A DNA stretch of 64,000 bases from Annona cherimola (taxonomy: Eukaryota > Streptophyta > Magnoliopsida > Magnoliales > Annonaceae), in the NCBI GenBank assembly GCA_030490835.1, contig CM059972.1:19817764-19881763 (forward strand), written 5' to 3'. The notes under the pieces were generated by a model. The model made no database searches and was not told the origin of the DNA. It saw only the letters and a program-made list of their open reading frames with translations. The translations under genes and the position numbers were made by a program. This document shows positions 34,985 to 46,300 of this stretch, one piece after another; position 1 is the stretch's first letter, and each line of letters starts with the position of its first letter.

Positions 34985-37390
34985 TTAAAACAAGCAAACA
35001 CTTTCGTATCATTGGTACAATTGATGTTTTTGGTATTGTTGTCATATCTTGACCTACTTTGATAATTAAATCAAAATTCAATTTATTCATTTTATTTAAA
35101 ACATTTATTTATCATAGTACTATAAATTATTTTTATCAATATTTTGAATAGACAATGCCAATTTAGAATATTTATAATCATATGTAAAATATGAAAAACA
35201 TTGCATAACTGCCCTAAAAATATTAGTAATATATATAACATTATATATTTATACACTCTTTGTGCCAATTATAACTACTACTTAAAAATACATATAGAAA
35301 TTTCATACTATCATATTCCTACTTTATATTTTATATACGCATAACTGAAAATTTTAAGGTCAAATAAATGGCTCATCGAAGTTACTTAATATCAAGATAT
35401 AACATGCAATAGTGAAAATTAAATATAATGCTGAGTTAGTGAGTTTGCATAATACAAGATTAATAATTAGTGCATTGGGAAGATACAACGTGTTATGAAA
35501 AAATAATGCAATAACTTAGGAAGTAAACAACAATAAAATTAAAATGGAGTCATCACTAATCAAACAATATGAAGAGTTTTATTGCAATGTATTGATCAAA
35601 TGAAAATTTCGGGTAGATTTTTCATAAAATAAATAAAAATATTAATAATTCATTTCATAACTACGCAAACCTTTAAATAATTTTAAAACTAAATAAATAT
35701 ATGATTTATAATTAAAAATATTAACTAATTTAAATTAAATAAAATCGAAATTTACGTAAAGATATAAAATTGTAAAAATTAATATATATGACGTTGTAAA
35801 ACTAAAATTGTAATAGATTATATATAACTATAATTTATATTTAATATAGGAATATATGTTACTTTTTAGGATTGGTTAAATAATCAATTTAGTAAACAAC
35901 TACATTTAATAGAAATTTTATAATAAAATTTAATAGAAATTTAATATAATTTCAACATATAAACATGCATTCAAACATAAAAATAAATAATATAAAATAA
36001 AATAATTGCTTTTTTGAAAAATGAAGAAATGCAAAATATAAAATGAACTATTCCATTATTATTTTTATTACTTAACTTTTATTCATTCATTTTAGTATAA
36101 CAAGTGTAAATTGAAATGATGGGTAGTCACAAAAAAGCTATCAATTATTGTCATTTCTGTTAAATAAAAACTTTACAAAAATTCACCCAATATTATCTCT
36201 AATTTTTTTGAATTAAATTAATTTGAATTGAAGCTCTATGAAAAATGAATTAATCAAATAATCCAACTTACTTTTTAGAACAAAGTTATGGTACAAATAT
36301 TTGACAAATATGTATTTCAACACCACCAATGGCCAATAATAAAGCCCAAGATAAATAATTCAAAAAATCATTTTTAATATGAAAAATAAATAAAAATTCG
36401 TCAATTAATTTGAAATGAAGATTATAAAAATACAAAATATTAAGTATTTTAAATTACGTATGTTCATTATCCATTTCAGAGCACTCCGGTTGTGGGTGCT
36501 TTGGTATTACTCAAATATAGACATGGAATGTTAGGAGGAAAAATGATAAAATTAATTAGGTTTGAAATAAGTTATAATTTAAATTTTAAAATAAATATTG
36601 ATTTAAGTTAAATTAGAATAAAAAGATCAAATTAGATTTATAAAAATTGATTACAAATGGATCTGTATGATTAGATTTCTTTAACCTAAGATATACAAGT
36701 ATATGGTTAGGTTTTTCTAATATGAAGAATGCATGTTGGAGGGTTCCTTTTTTAAAAAAAAAAAAAAAAAAACTTTGATTTTAAGCAAAGAGGAGTGAGA
36801 TTATTCAAAAATAATCTATGAAAATAGGGGAAGTGAAATGAATTTGATTTTTTTCATTTTAGAATGGGATCAATTTCTTTATTTTAAAAATTTATACTAA
36901 TATATTTTACAGTAATAACCCTCCGTGTTAGATTGGTAAACCTTCATAAAATTAAGGGTCAAATTACTAAAATTTAAACCTTGATTTCATTAAGATAATT
37001 ATTTCACCCGTTTAATTTTAAAATTTTCATCTTATGAAGATTTTATATGAAAACTTTTTTATAATTATATTTTATATAAAACCTTTTAAATGAATACATT
37101 TGTCAATTGAATAATTGGACATCTATACAATCTAACAAATTCCAGTCATATAAAAGATTTATTTTTACGAATTTATTTTATGAAGATTTAAATAAAAACT
37201 TTATAAAAATACATCGTTTTGTAGTTATTTTATATAATTTTCACACCATTTTAAGAGAAATTACATTGAAATTAAGGTTTTGATGCAATAATTGTGATAT
37301 TTATATTTTTTACACAAATATTATATTTATATAATTTGGTGGATTCTATTAGATTATTGAAAATTTTTTCTAAAATTATTTTGAATGCTC
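34985..37390. other. very AT-rich interior of the large insertion
   Basis: This is 2.4 kb with no frame above random length, no recognisable domain and no clear repeat structure apart from T- and A-runs. I see nothing to annotate. Confidence 0.5.
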
Positions 37391-37399
37391 TATATTGCA

Positions 37400-38100
37400 A
37401 ATAACAATCTGCATGTGCATGCATTCAGGTGGTCCGCTGGACCACCAGAAAATTTTACTCCTCTCCTCCTTAGCTCACTCATGGCTGTCGGCTTCCATGG
37501 AAGAAAACCCATCATCAGTTTTCCCTTCTTCAAAGTCACCTAAATCGAGTGAAAAGAGAACACAGCAGACAGATTTTTCTGATTACATTCATCTCCTTCA
37601 ATTCTAGGTAGCAAGCAGCCATGAAAAACCCATCTTCGGCGACCCATATCTTTTCAGAACCAGCCATATGAGCCGTTAGATTGCTGATCAAATCTGGTCA
37701 ATCAAAAGCAAGTGCAAATCCCCTATATCCGGTAGCCATCATAACCTTTACTTCCTCCGCTCACTGTGAATGATTTGTTAGGATCGATGAGACGTATGAG
37801 GAGGTGCTGTGTGTTGAATTGACGCTGCTTTCTTAGAATCTCTCCTTAGGAGGAGGTGCGGGAGAGGTGGGAGAAAAAACCTAAAGAGAAAAAGGAGGGA
37901 GATGAGGCCGTCAACCGAAGAGGGGGAGAGAGGTGGCGTAGGAGAGACGGGAGGATGGAACCGACTAGGGCAGAGGGGTAAACTGTGCGTGTGAGATAGC
38001 GATTTCGACACCCCCTGCCAATTATTCAAAATACCGAGATTATCCTTTTGAATCCAGACGGTCAAATAAAAATGAACGGTGGATGATGAGCTTCCTACGA
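37400..38100. other. higher-GC segment at the right end of the insertion, possible captured host DNA
   Basis: The base composition changes from very AT-rich to mixed. It contains a perfect palindrome GGTGGTCCGCTGGACCACC (37429-37447), a short Ser/Pro-rich frame on plus (37395-37607), and a longer Ser/Pro/Arg-rich frame on minus (38182-37778) that crosses the insertion border and so cannot be a real gene. Purine-rich runs (GGGAGAGAGG) resemble a plant 5' UTR on the minus strand. Capture of a promoter or leader is possible; no protein family is recognised. Confidence 0.35.
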
Positions 38101-38126
38101 GAGAATCATAGGAAGCACTTCCCATG

Positions 38127-39247
38127 GGCTGGGCCTCATTTTTGAATGCCAAAGAAGCAGAGATTTTGCAGTCAATATACATCCTAAAGACAAGAGAAAG
38201 CTTCAGGCCAAAAGGTAAATACGGAGAAAACGGCTACATTCTTTAGCAGGAACATATGTAGTGAAACAAGAAGAAAATTTGAAACAAAATTGAAATCAGC
38301 AGGAAATCAAATGACCATTTATCTTCAATCAAAAAAAAAAAAGACCATTTATCTAGGACTTCCAGTTTGTGTGAAGAAAAATAAGGTTAAGACTTTTCAT
38401 AATCAGAGAGAGAGAGAGAGAGTTGGAGGAAAATTCAAGGATAGCATAATTAATTATTAACATGTGGAGGTAAAAAGGCAGTCACCGAGGTCATTCTCAT
38501 GTACACAAAAAATCTCTTACTTCTCCCAGGAAAGGTTTTTCAAGATCTCATCTCTATATTTAACTGTTATTGCTGGGGAGAAAAGAATAGGAAGCGGAGA
38601 TTTAGCTAGGTTTCGTTAAAAAAAAAAAAACTATATTTATTCAAGGAGGGTGGACCTAGCTTTAAAGAGCTGACTACTTTCAATTTTACGCTTGTGGCTA
38701 AAGAAGTGTGTAGATTGCTTATTGAAATTGATTCATTAACCTACGGACTATTTGAGGCTAGATATTTCATTTCCAGTAATATGTGGGACACTAAATTGAG
38801 ATTTGGTTATTTGCTAATATGAAGAAGTATCTTTCCTACTTTACAATTTTTGAAACAACTGGAGAGTGGGTAACAAACGGAGTATCAATTTTTTCATAGA
38901 TAATTGGGCACCTGATAGAATCCACAAAGTAGGCCCCCTACCTAAAGAAATCATTGAGTAGAAAGAAATGAAGATTAAGTTGGTGGTTAGAGAATCGGAC
39001 TGGAATGTTATCAAAAATATTCCCTTATCCAGTGTGAATGAGGAAGATCAGATTTATTAGTCATTAGAGGAGAACGACAAATATTTAGTGAAGTCAACGT
39101 ACAAGATGCTACATAAAAGAAGCATGAATCAAAGTAATATAGAAGTCCAACATTTTAATGAACAACAAGGAGTTGTCCTAAAGGTTATATGGAGTTATAA
39201 GCTTTTCAAAAAGGTCTAAATTTTCAGTTAGAAGCTAGTTACTAATT
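38127..39247 (+). pseudogene. L1-type LINE, middle part: end of reverse transcriptase and downstream
   Basis: This continues the L1 interrupted at 32190. Fragments include WASFLNAKEAEILQS, a SGQKVNTEKTATFFSRN block (consensus ASGQxINxxKS), YLGLPVCVKKNKVKTFH, a GGKKAVTEVILMYTK region and a FNCYCWGEKNRKRR region (usual FWWG). GPSFKELTTFNFTLVAKEVC matches the GGLGFRDLxxFNxALLAK motif. There are many stops and frameshifts. A (GA)n microsatellite at 38403-38422 interrupts the frame. It ends at the hAT insertion. Confidence 0.9.
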
Positions 39248-40430
39248 AAGGGTGAAAATCCAAGTGAGTTAAAGTGTACCCAACTATAATCCTACATTTT
39301 AAATAATCTTATTTAACCCTACTTTTTAAAAATCGGGTCGGGATAAGATTTGTCTAACCCTCACCTTTCTTTAATAGGCCTTGGGACAAACTTCGGGTTG
39401 GTTTCAAGTTATTATTAAGACAATGGATTGGGTTTAAAAACTTGGTCAAAGTATGATAGTTTTAAGAATTTATATACATATTAATATAAACTCTCTTTTA
39501 TGATAAATTTAAAGGTTAAATGCTTCAATATTTTATTATTTAATGCAATAAAACAAAATTGTCATAACAAAGCATTAGTAGAATTATTTTAATAATTTCA
39601 TTTGCAACTTGATATTGATAAATATTGTATCAACTTTCAAAAAATAACATAGATGTAATTTTCAATGAGTCCAGATCTAGTGCACCCGGGTGCAAAAATC
39701 CATTTTTTATATTTTTTTGAAAAAATTTTATACAACTGTTAATCTAGGTATATATTACGAAAATTCCACTGATTTTAAAAAATCAAAAAATGATAAAAAT
39801 ATCGAAAAATGATAAAAATTGACGCACATGTTAAATATACTTAGATTAAAAGTTGTAAAAAAAATTTTCAAAAAATATTAAAAAATAGGTGAAATGCACC
39901 CAAGTGCACTGATGCTAAATGCACCCTGGTGCATTCAATCGGCTCTGATTTTCAATTACAATTAAAACTGTTAAATTGCAAAATAATAATATTCATTCTT
40001 CAAAGATTAAACAGCATAGATAATGTATTTATTCCATTGATAAATCACGTGAAAGACATAACTTGAATAACATATATGCAATTAATGCAATTAAAAATAA
40101 GAATTTATTCATATAAACAAGTTGTAAAATTAAACATACGTCCACATTAACCATATTCGCAATAAAAATTTATAAAGTTAAACACATCTATCCAAAAAAA
40201 CCATATTCGCATTAAAATTTTATAAAGTTAAACACGTCTATCCAAAAAAACCATATTCACATAAGTCATATAATTTATAAAAATAATTTATATCTTGTGG
40301 GGTGAGGCAAGGCCGAACATGATTGACCCGCTACACTCCATCGGATCAAAATCTCTGTCTCGAACCTTTGTAAAATCGGGGCAAGATGAGGCGGGTCAAG
40401 GGTTGACACGACCCTATTTTCACCCTCTAC
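39248..40430. mobile_element. non-autonomous hAT-like element inside the L1 LINE
   Basis: The ends AAGGGTGAAAATCC and GTAGAGGGTGAAAATAGG (minus strand) are related inverted repeats, with GGGTCGGG-type runs just inside. The flanks TACTAATT (39240-39247) and CGCTAATT (40431-40438) match at 6 of 8 positions, consistent with an old 8-bp duplication. Removing the element rejoins the LINE frame (VTN then SLPMRTNLA). A family B foldback sits inside. Confidence 0.75.
39673..39948. mobile_element. foldback MITE family B, copy B3
   Basis: The left tip CTAGTGCACCCGGGTGCAAA faces a right tip with TGCACCCAAGTGCACTGATG and a second TGCACCCTGGTGCATTCAA. The inner arms share AATCTAGGTATAT and the inverse ATACTTAGATT with the other families. 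It lies inside the hAT-like element, a third level of nesting. Confidence 0.8.
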
Positions 40431-41012
40431 CGCTAATTCACTTCCAATGAGAACTAATCTAGCCCATACAGAAATTCAAGGGAGAATCAAATGCATTGTT
40501 TGGAACAAAAAGGATGAACATGAAGGTAGTCTTCATCTATTCCAAAATTGTTGCAAATTCAAGGAACAATTCTACAATCAACTATTTTGATGAATTTCAA
40601 GTCAGCCCTTTAACAAATTGATGGCTATCCAAAAAAAACCACATTCACATAAGTCATATGATTTATAAAAATAATTTATATTTTGTGGCGTGAGGCAAGG
40701 CGGAACATGATTAACCCACCGCACTCCATCGGATTAAAATCTCTTCCTCAACCCTTTGTAAACTCGAGACGAGATGAGGCGGGTCATGGATCGACACGAC
40801 CCTATTTTCACCCTCTATCGCTAATTCACTTCCAATGAGCACTAAGCTAGCCCAGAGAGAAATTCAAGTAAGAATCAACTGCATTGTCTGTAACAAAAAG
40901 GATGAACATGAAAGTAATCTTCATCTATTCCAAAATTGTTGCAAAGTCAAGGAACAATTCAATAATCAACTATTTTGATGAATTTTAGGTTATCCCTTTA
41001 ACAAATTGATGG
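40239..41012 (+). repeat. ~387-bp direct tandem duplication (hAT end plus LINE fragment)
   Basis: CTATCCAAAAAAACCA to GATGGCTAT is present twice (about 40239-40626 and 40627-41012) with roughly nine bases in ten shared. Each copy contains the right end of the hAT element and the zinc-binding part of the LINE, so the duplication happened after the hAT insertion. Confidence 0.88.
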
Positions 41013-41038
41013 CTATTCTTACCATTCTTGCTAAGGAT
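40431..41038 (+). pseudogene. L1-type LINE, zinc-binding (zf-RVT) part, duplicated
   Basis: This is the C-terminal region of L1 ORF2: LPMRTNLAHTEIQGRIKCIV followed by WNKKDEHEGSLHLFQNCCKF. In the second copy it reads CIVCNKKDEHESNLHLFQNC, which keeps the CxxC...E...HLF..C pattern of plant LINE zf-RVT domains. Stops follow. The second copy is separated from the first by a duplicated hAT end (40627-40810). Confidence 0.85.
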
Positions 41039-41047
41039 CACATAAAT

Positions 41048-41401
41048 GAGAAGTGACCCTATTAGCCCACCTTAAAAAACCGTTTAAAATATTTTTTTTG
41101 CTTTTTTCTTCATACACTTAAGTATATTTGACATATAAACCAAGTTTTATCATTTTTGGATATGTGTATATATATTTTTAAAAAAAATTTAAATATAGGG
41201 ATATTTTATATACATATATACACATAGATGTTTAAAAATCTCAAAACCACATATCCAAAAATGATAAAAACTTAATTTATATATTAAATACACTTAAACA
41301 AGTGTATAAAAAAATGTAAAAAATATATTTTTTTTAAATGGATTTTTTCAAGTGGGCTAAGCAAGTCATTTGCTTAGCCCAAGCTAACAGAATCATTTCT
41401 T
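41048..41401. mobile_element. foldback MITE family A, copy A3
   Basis: The 354-bp foldback starts GAGAAGTGACCCTATTAGCC and ends AGCTAACAGAATCATTTCTT. Its left tip has lost the GCTAAGCAAATG segment. The flanks CACATAAAT (41039-41047) and CATATAAAT (41402-41410) form a 9-bp duplication with one mismatch. It is inserted in the 3' part of the L1 LINE. Confidence 0.9.
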
Positions 41402-41410
41402 CATATAAAT

Positions 41411-41797
41411 ATCCATTCATGATTTACCTCATTATTTGTTGCAAAGTATGGCATGTCAGAAATAGCTTTCTGGCTGATGCTACACCCGTTGAGATTGATA
41501 ATCTAATTATGTAGTAAATGAATTATCTGCATTTTTTAAAAAATTTCTCTTGAACTGCAGAATGGTGTTTTGAATTTAACTATAAGCCTAGCAATATGGA
41601 TCAAGCCAAATTTGGGTCTTTGTGAAATTGAATGTGGATATTGGTATCGCCTCAAATCTCAATTCTGTTGGCATTGGGGCTGTCATAAGAGACGGTTATG
41701 GATCCTTTGTTGCTACCATATGTTGGTCAAGTATAGGGTATGCAAAACCAATTTGGTCAAGATTGGTCTAAAACACTTCTTCTGCGTCTGGAATGGT
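41411..41797 (+). pseudogene. L1-type LINE, RNase H part
   Basis: Plus-strand fragments include FVKLNVDIGIASNLNSVGIG and AVIRDGYGSFVATICWSSIG. This is the start of the RNase H-like domain seen at the C-terminus of many plant L1 elements (KLNVDGA...VGIGAVIRDxxG). The upstream fragment ICCKVWHVRN corresponds to the W..RN linker. The element runs into the assembly gap, so its 3' end is not visible. Confidence 0.85.
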
Positions 41798-41897
41798 NNN
41801 NNNNNNNNNNNNNNNNNNNNNNNNNNNNNNNNNNNNNNNNNNNNNNNNNNNNNNNNNNNNNNNNNNNNNNNNNNNNNNNNNNNNNNNNNNNNNNNNN
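41798..41897. other. assembly gap (100 N)
   Basis: Exactly 100 N, the usual placeholder for a gap of unknown length. Reading frames that cross it are meaningless. The missing 3' end of the L1 LINE lies in or beyond it. Confidence 0.99.
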
Positions 41898-42044
41898 AAA
41901 TCACGATCCAGCCGCGCCTTATCAAGATTGGAGGATCCACTCACCGCCAGAAGAGATGAGTACGTGGGATGTTAAATATATATAGAGGGAGAATATTTCT
42001 CTTTCACCAGAAGAAGAGTGAGAAATATGCTGGCAGCTTCACTA

Positions 42045-42745
42045 GAAAAACACAATTACGGTGCAGTCACTTCAAAATGAACCCCACGTAATTATAAAAT
42101 TATAATATACTCATCCCATTGTATTTAGAATTATGTATTCTATTATCATACTAATTTTCATCCCAATTGAATATGCGTATGGACTCCATCTGAAAATGCT
42201 ACAAATTCAACTTAATAAAATAATTTGATATAAATAACAACTTTAAAATCGATTTTTCAACATGTAAACCATTCTGCTATAAAATTTATATATATAGATA
42301 AATGATTATATAAAATATCAATATATTTAAATACATGTAGAATCCATTTTGGGCCAAATGCATTGTTAATTATATTGATATATAGAACGTTTTCTATGCA
42401 ATGAAGTTGCACCATAAATAACAATGTATTTAACTCAAAATGAGCCCCACATGTACTTCAATATATTAATATTTTATATAATCACTTATCCATATATAAA
42501 TTATAAAGCAAAATAGTTTACGTGTTGAAAAATAAACTTTAAAATTGTTATTTATATTCAACTATTTTATTATCTTAAATTTATATCATTTTTAGATAGA
42601 TTCATATACATATCCAATTGGAATAAAAATTAGTATGGTAATATAATATATAATTCTAAATACAATGAGTGGCGTAAATTATAATTTAATTATCATTTGA
42701 GGCCTATTTTGAAATAACTGCACCATAATTGTGGTGCAGTGAAAC
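42045..42745. mobile_element. family D pair, head to head (foldback MITE ~700 bp)
   Basis: Two family D copies face each other. Left: CCCATTGTATTTAGAATTAT...CATCCCAATT. Right: its inverse, with CAATTGGAATAAAAATTAG...TAAATACAATGAGTGG. The outer tips GTGCAGTCACTTCAAAATGA and its inverse TATTTTGAAATAACTGCACC form inverted repeats, and the centre contains TTATATTGATATATAGAAC. This suggests that the single copies elsewhere are half-elements. Confidence 0.82.
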
Positions 42746-42779
42746 TGCACTTAAATATTTCTCATATATACATATATTG

Positions 42780-43340
42780 TTATATATCGAAAAAAGTGTA
42801 CAAAAAATGAAAAAAGTAAGTTATTTTCTTTTGGAATGAAACGTATGTTTAGGAAATAAAAGAGTCATATTCTCATCTTATCCCATCTACCAAAGGTGTG
42901 AATAGGACAAGCCTAATAGATAGCAACACCCAATTTTCATCTAAATAGGTAGCGGAAAAGGCCTGATCTCTCCCGCCCCCATTCATCATTCCCACCTGTC
43001 CTAATTACGCCAATTTTGATACTCACAGATCAATACAAGATTAGTTGTAAGAGAAGAAAAAATATATATTAAATAGACCACTCCATTTAATTGACTTAAA
43101 AGAGATAAGTCAGATCAGATCATTATTTGAAGTATACACTAGTTGCCCTTAGTCAATTATTGTTGGAAAAGAACAAGATCTGATTGACCGGCATATCTGT
43201 ATGCACCCATGGCTTTGCCGCATGGGTTCTAGCAATCTCATCATCGTCCTCCATCTTAATCTAATCTTCATTCTGAAGACCCATCGTGATGCTTGCCATG
43301 CAAATCGTACGGTCATCACAAGCAACCACAGCATGAGATT
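42780..43340. other. intergenic sequence 3' of CoaD
   Basis: No separate gene is supported. The bases just below 43352 are presumably the 3' UTR of CoaD. A short Arg-rich minus frame (43334-43149) lies downstream of its stop and has no protein-like features. Confidence 0.5.
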
Positions 43341-43351
43341 GAACTAATCTT

Positions 43352-46300
43352 TTATGTCACCATTATCTTGGTGTTGCATTGCTCCTGCTGCTTGGATTTG
43401 TTAGCCTCAAGTCTTCTCAACATGGTCGAACTCAGCTTTTCCCCACTCCTCTCTTCTGATAACAGATCAACAACTTCCAATCTGCGGAGGGGATCCAGAA
43501 CATTGCTAAGTGACGAGAAATCAAACACAATTGCAGCTATTTAAACTTGTGACTGCCAGTGAGCAAGGAAACAATTCACAATCAGGAAACTTGCGTTCTA
43601 CAAGAGTCCTTGGATCGGAGATATCACTTTCGTAAAAATTTTGCAATTATTGGCATTATCCCATAGTGTAAAACATTAATCCATCCCATACAGCAGCCAA
43701 TGTAAGAACAAGCATATCAGGCTGAAGGGAAATGAAACTTTTTTTGGAATATATTACTCTCCTGAACTCCAAGAAAATTGTTTGTAAACAATCCAAAAGT
43801 GCAAAAGCTCTTATGTAAGGCCTGTTAAAGATCATCCCACTGGATGAGATAGGATGAGAAATGGGAATCAATTTTCCAGTCCCACAAAACTTTTTCGATT
43901 TCCAATACAATCTCTCATTTTCCAATACATAACCACCTTTTTCCATTTCCAGATCTACTTTTCTCATTAATAATATAATTTCTCATTTTCCAATACACAA
44001 CAATCCTTCATCATCTGACACTTCCATCCAAATCTCATCCCATCCCATCCAATTGTATGATTCTGAACAGGCAAAATTTAAACCATTTTCTGTTACTAAT
44101 AACGAAATAAAGCAGGAGAGGATATTTAAGAAGCAAGAAAACCTTCAGTTCTGAGAGGCCTTTTTCAGCTCTTCGCTTGTTGACTGACACTCCACCCCCA
44201 AATGTTTCTTTGCTGAAGGTTCAGCCATGGTTAGAAGCAATAAGAAAAAATTCCTTGAGCGTGACTGAGTGAGATGGTTCAAACATGGTGAGGAGCAATA
44301 AGAAAAGATTCTGTGTGTGTGTGTGTGAGTGAGACAGATAAGAGGGGGGGGGGGGGGGGGGGGGCGGGGGGCAGTACAATGCATTCATTCACGACCTTAG
44401 CCACCAAGATGGACCGGGATTTGAAAATGAGTTAATTGGAGAGAGAGAGAGAGAGAGAGATGGACAACTTTGTAAGATCAAAGAGAAACATGGACAACTT
44501 TGTTTAAAAGGATAATTCCTCTTATACTCATAACAAATGCACATAATTTCTAATATACCCACAACATTTCGTAAATTCCTTTTATACCCATAACATTTCA
44601 TCCTAAATTCTTCTCATACCCATACCGTTAAAACCACCGTTATCTATCCCATTGAAAAGACGATTTTGCCCATTTAAAATTTTTTAATTGAGACAATTTA
44701 ACTTCAACATGACTCAATTGATGGTAGTAAATTATTAATACAAGATATTAAATAACTTGAAAGTCATATTAAGGTTGATTTATTTTAATTAGAAAAAAAT
44801 TTAAAATGGCAAAATCGTCTTTTCACTAAGATAAATAATGTTGGTTTTAACAGTGCGAGTATGGGAGAAATTTAAGGTGAAAAGTTATGAGTATAAAAAG
44901 AATTTATGAAATGTTGTGGGTATATTTTAGGAATTATGTGCATTTGTTATGGGAATAAAAGAATTATCCCTTGTTTAAATATATCTTACATATCTCATCC
45001 TTCAACAGAAAACAGCAGTGCTTCGTGTTTTTTATATCTTGGCCATTTGCTCAAGGATTGGTGTATAGCCTAGGATCCCAACATATTCCAATTTATTTAG
45101 TTAAAAATTTCAATGATATTTGAGGGGATTTGTGCAACTGAAGCATCATTAAATATTTCAACATATCTGGGCATTAACCCTGCTCCTGAATCGGGTCTGT
45201 TTGTTTAGAGGAGAATGAGAATGGGAATGTGAATGGGAATGCCAAAAAGTCAACATATTGATTACCCAATTCCCCTTTTTCCATTTTTACTCCTTTATTA
45301 TAATCATTTTCTCATATTTTTATATAAAACTACCCTGCCTATTTTTATTTTATTTCCACTTTACCTTTATCATATCCATTCTCTTCCCCATTCTCATTCT
45401 CATCATGCCAAACAGTCCCCAAATACAGACATGTAAGGCATTCTCACACGTGCAGAAACCACCTAAATGGTTGCAACCATTATATTTGATAGGTTATGGA
45501 GTCTTCTTCTTAAAGCCCGTCTAAGGCATTCCCCGGAGTATGAGAGTGAGCATTTCCTTTATCACCTAATCCACTTGAGGTACCTGTCATTTGAAAAAGA
45601 AGAAAAGAACAAGAATATTTTTTCCCTTTATGCCTCTGATTCACTCTATCACCAATACAAACAGCTTTAGAGCTTGAAGGACAAACAACAAACTGAAAAG
45701 GAACATTTAGTTGGAGATCCTATATTCGAACCAGGAGTTGAAATTCTCATTGACTAGTACGTTCTCCTTGAAATCACTTTTCCAAGCAAATAATCAACCA
45801 TTTTATTTCACAACAGCAGCTTTTCAACATTAATGCATAATTTCACAGTTTTAGCAAGTCGCTAGTTATTATTTTGAGCATGATGAATAATTGCTTTCAA
45901 TACAAGTTAAATAACTCGATTACAAAACTGGTAGGAAACAATCAAGCACGACGCTAGTGTCTTGAAGTAAATAACACCTTAATGAAAAGCATAAGCATCA
46001 TACAAATAGTTAGACAAACACCTTACAATTATAGCATCCAACTCCTCATCAGTGATTGATGGGCCATAAGGATCCACAATGGGTTCCACTTGCACACTGA
46101 GTCCTGGTTTAATGGACTATGATCACGTCCACAAGAACAAATATCACTGAAGTTAGATAAATATAAAATTTGGTATAAATTGATGATTATAACTAGAAGG
46201 AATAAATAACAAACTATCATGAATATTTTAAATGCCATCTAACCTGTAATATAACTTCACATCTAACATGACAATGGTAATCTGGGTCATTCTGAGTAGC

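Larger units (their letters stand above)
32191..38126. mobile_element. large terminal-inverted-repeat insertion (~5.9 kb) in the L1 LINE
   Basis: The L1 reverse transcriptase stops at RANPW and resumes at 38130 with WASFLNAKEAEIL, so 32191-38126 is inserted. The left end CCATGGGAAGCACTTCCCAT is mirrored by CCATGGGAAGTGCTTCCTAT at the right (minus strand). Each tip is itself a small palindrome. The interior has no transposase frame; it holds a higher-order minisatellite (32607-33738), foldback arms, a long AT-rich middle and a less AT-rich right part. The target duplication is unclear (GGGCT at both junctions). A non-autonomous Mutator-like element is my best guess. Confidence 0.7.

Noticed and set aside
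37778..38182. Ser/Pro-rich minus frame of 134 residues
   Set aside because: It crosses the border between the large insertion and the L1 LINE, so it cannot be an ancestral gene.
41570..41985. Frames spanning the run of N
   Set aside because: The gap is an assembly placeholder. Only the LINE RNase H fragment on the left side is supported.
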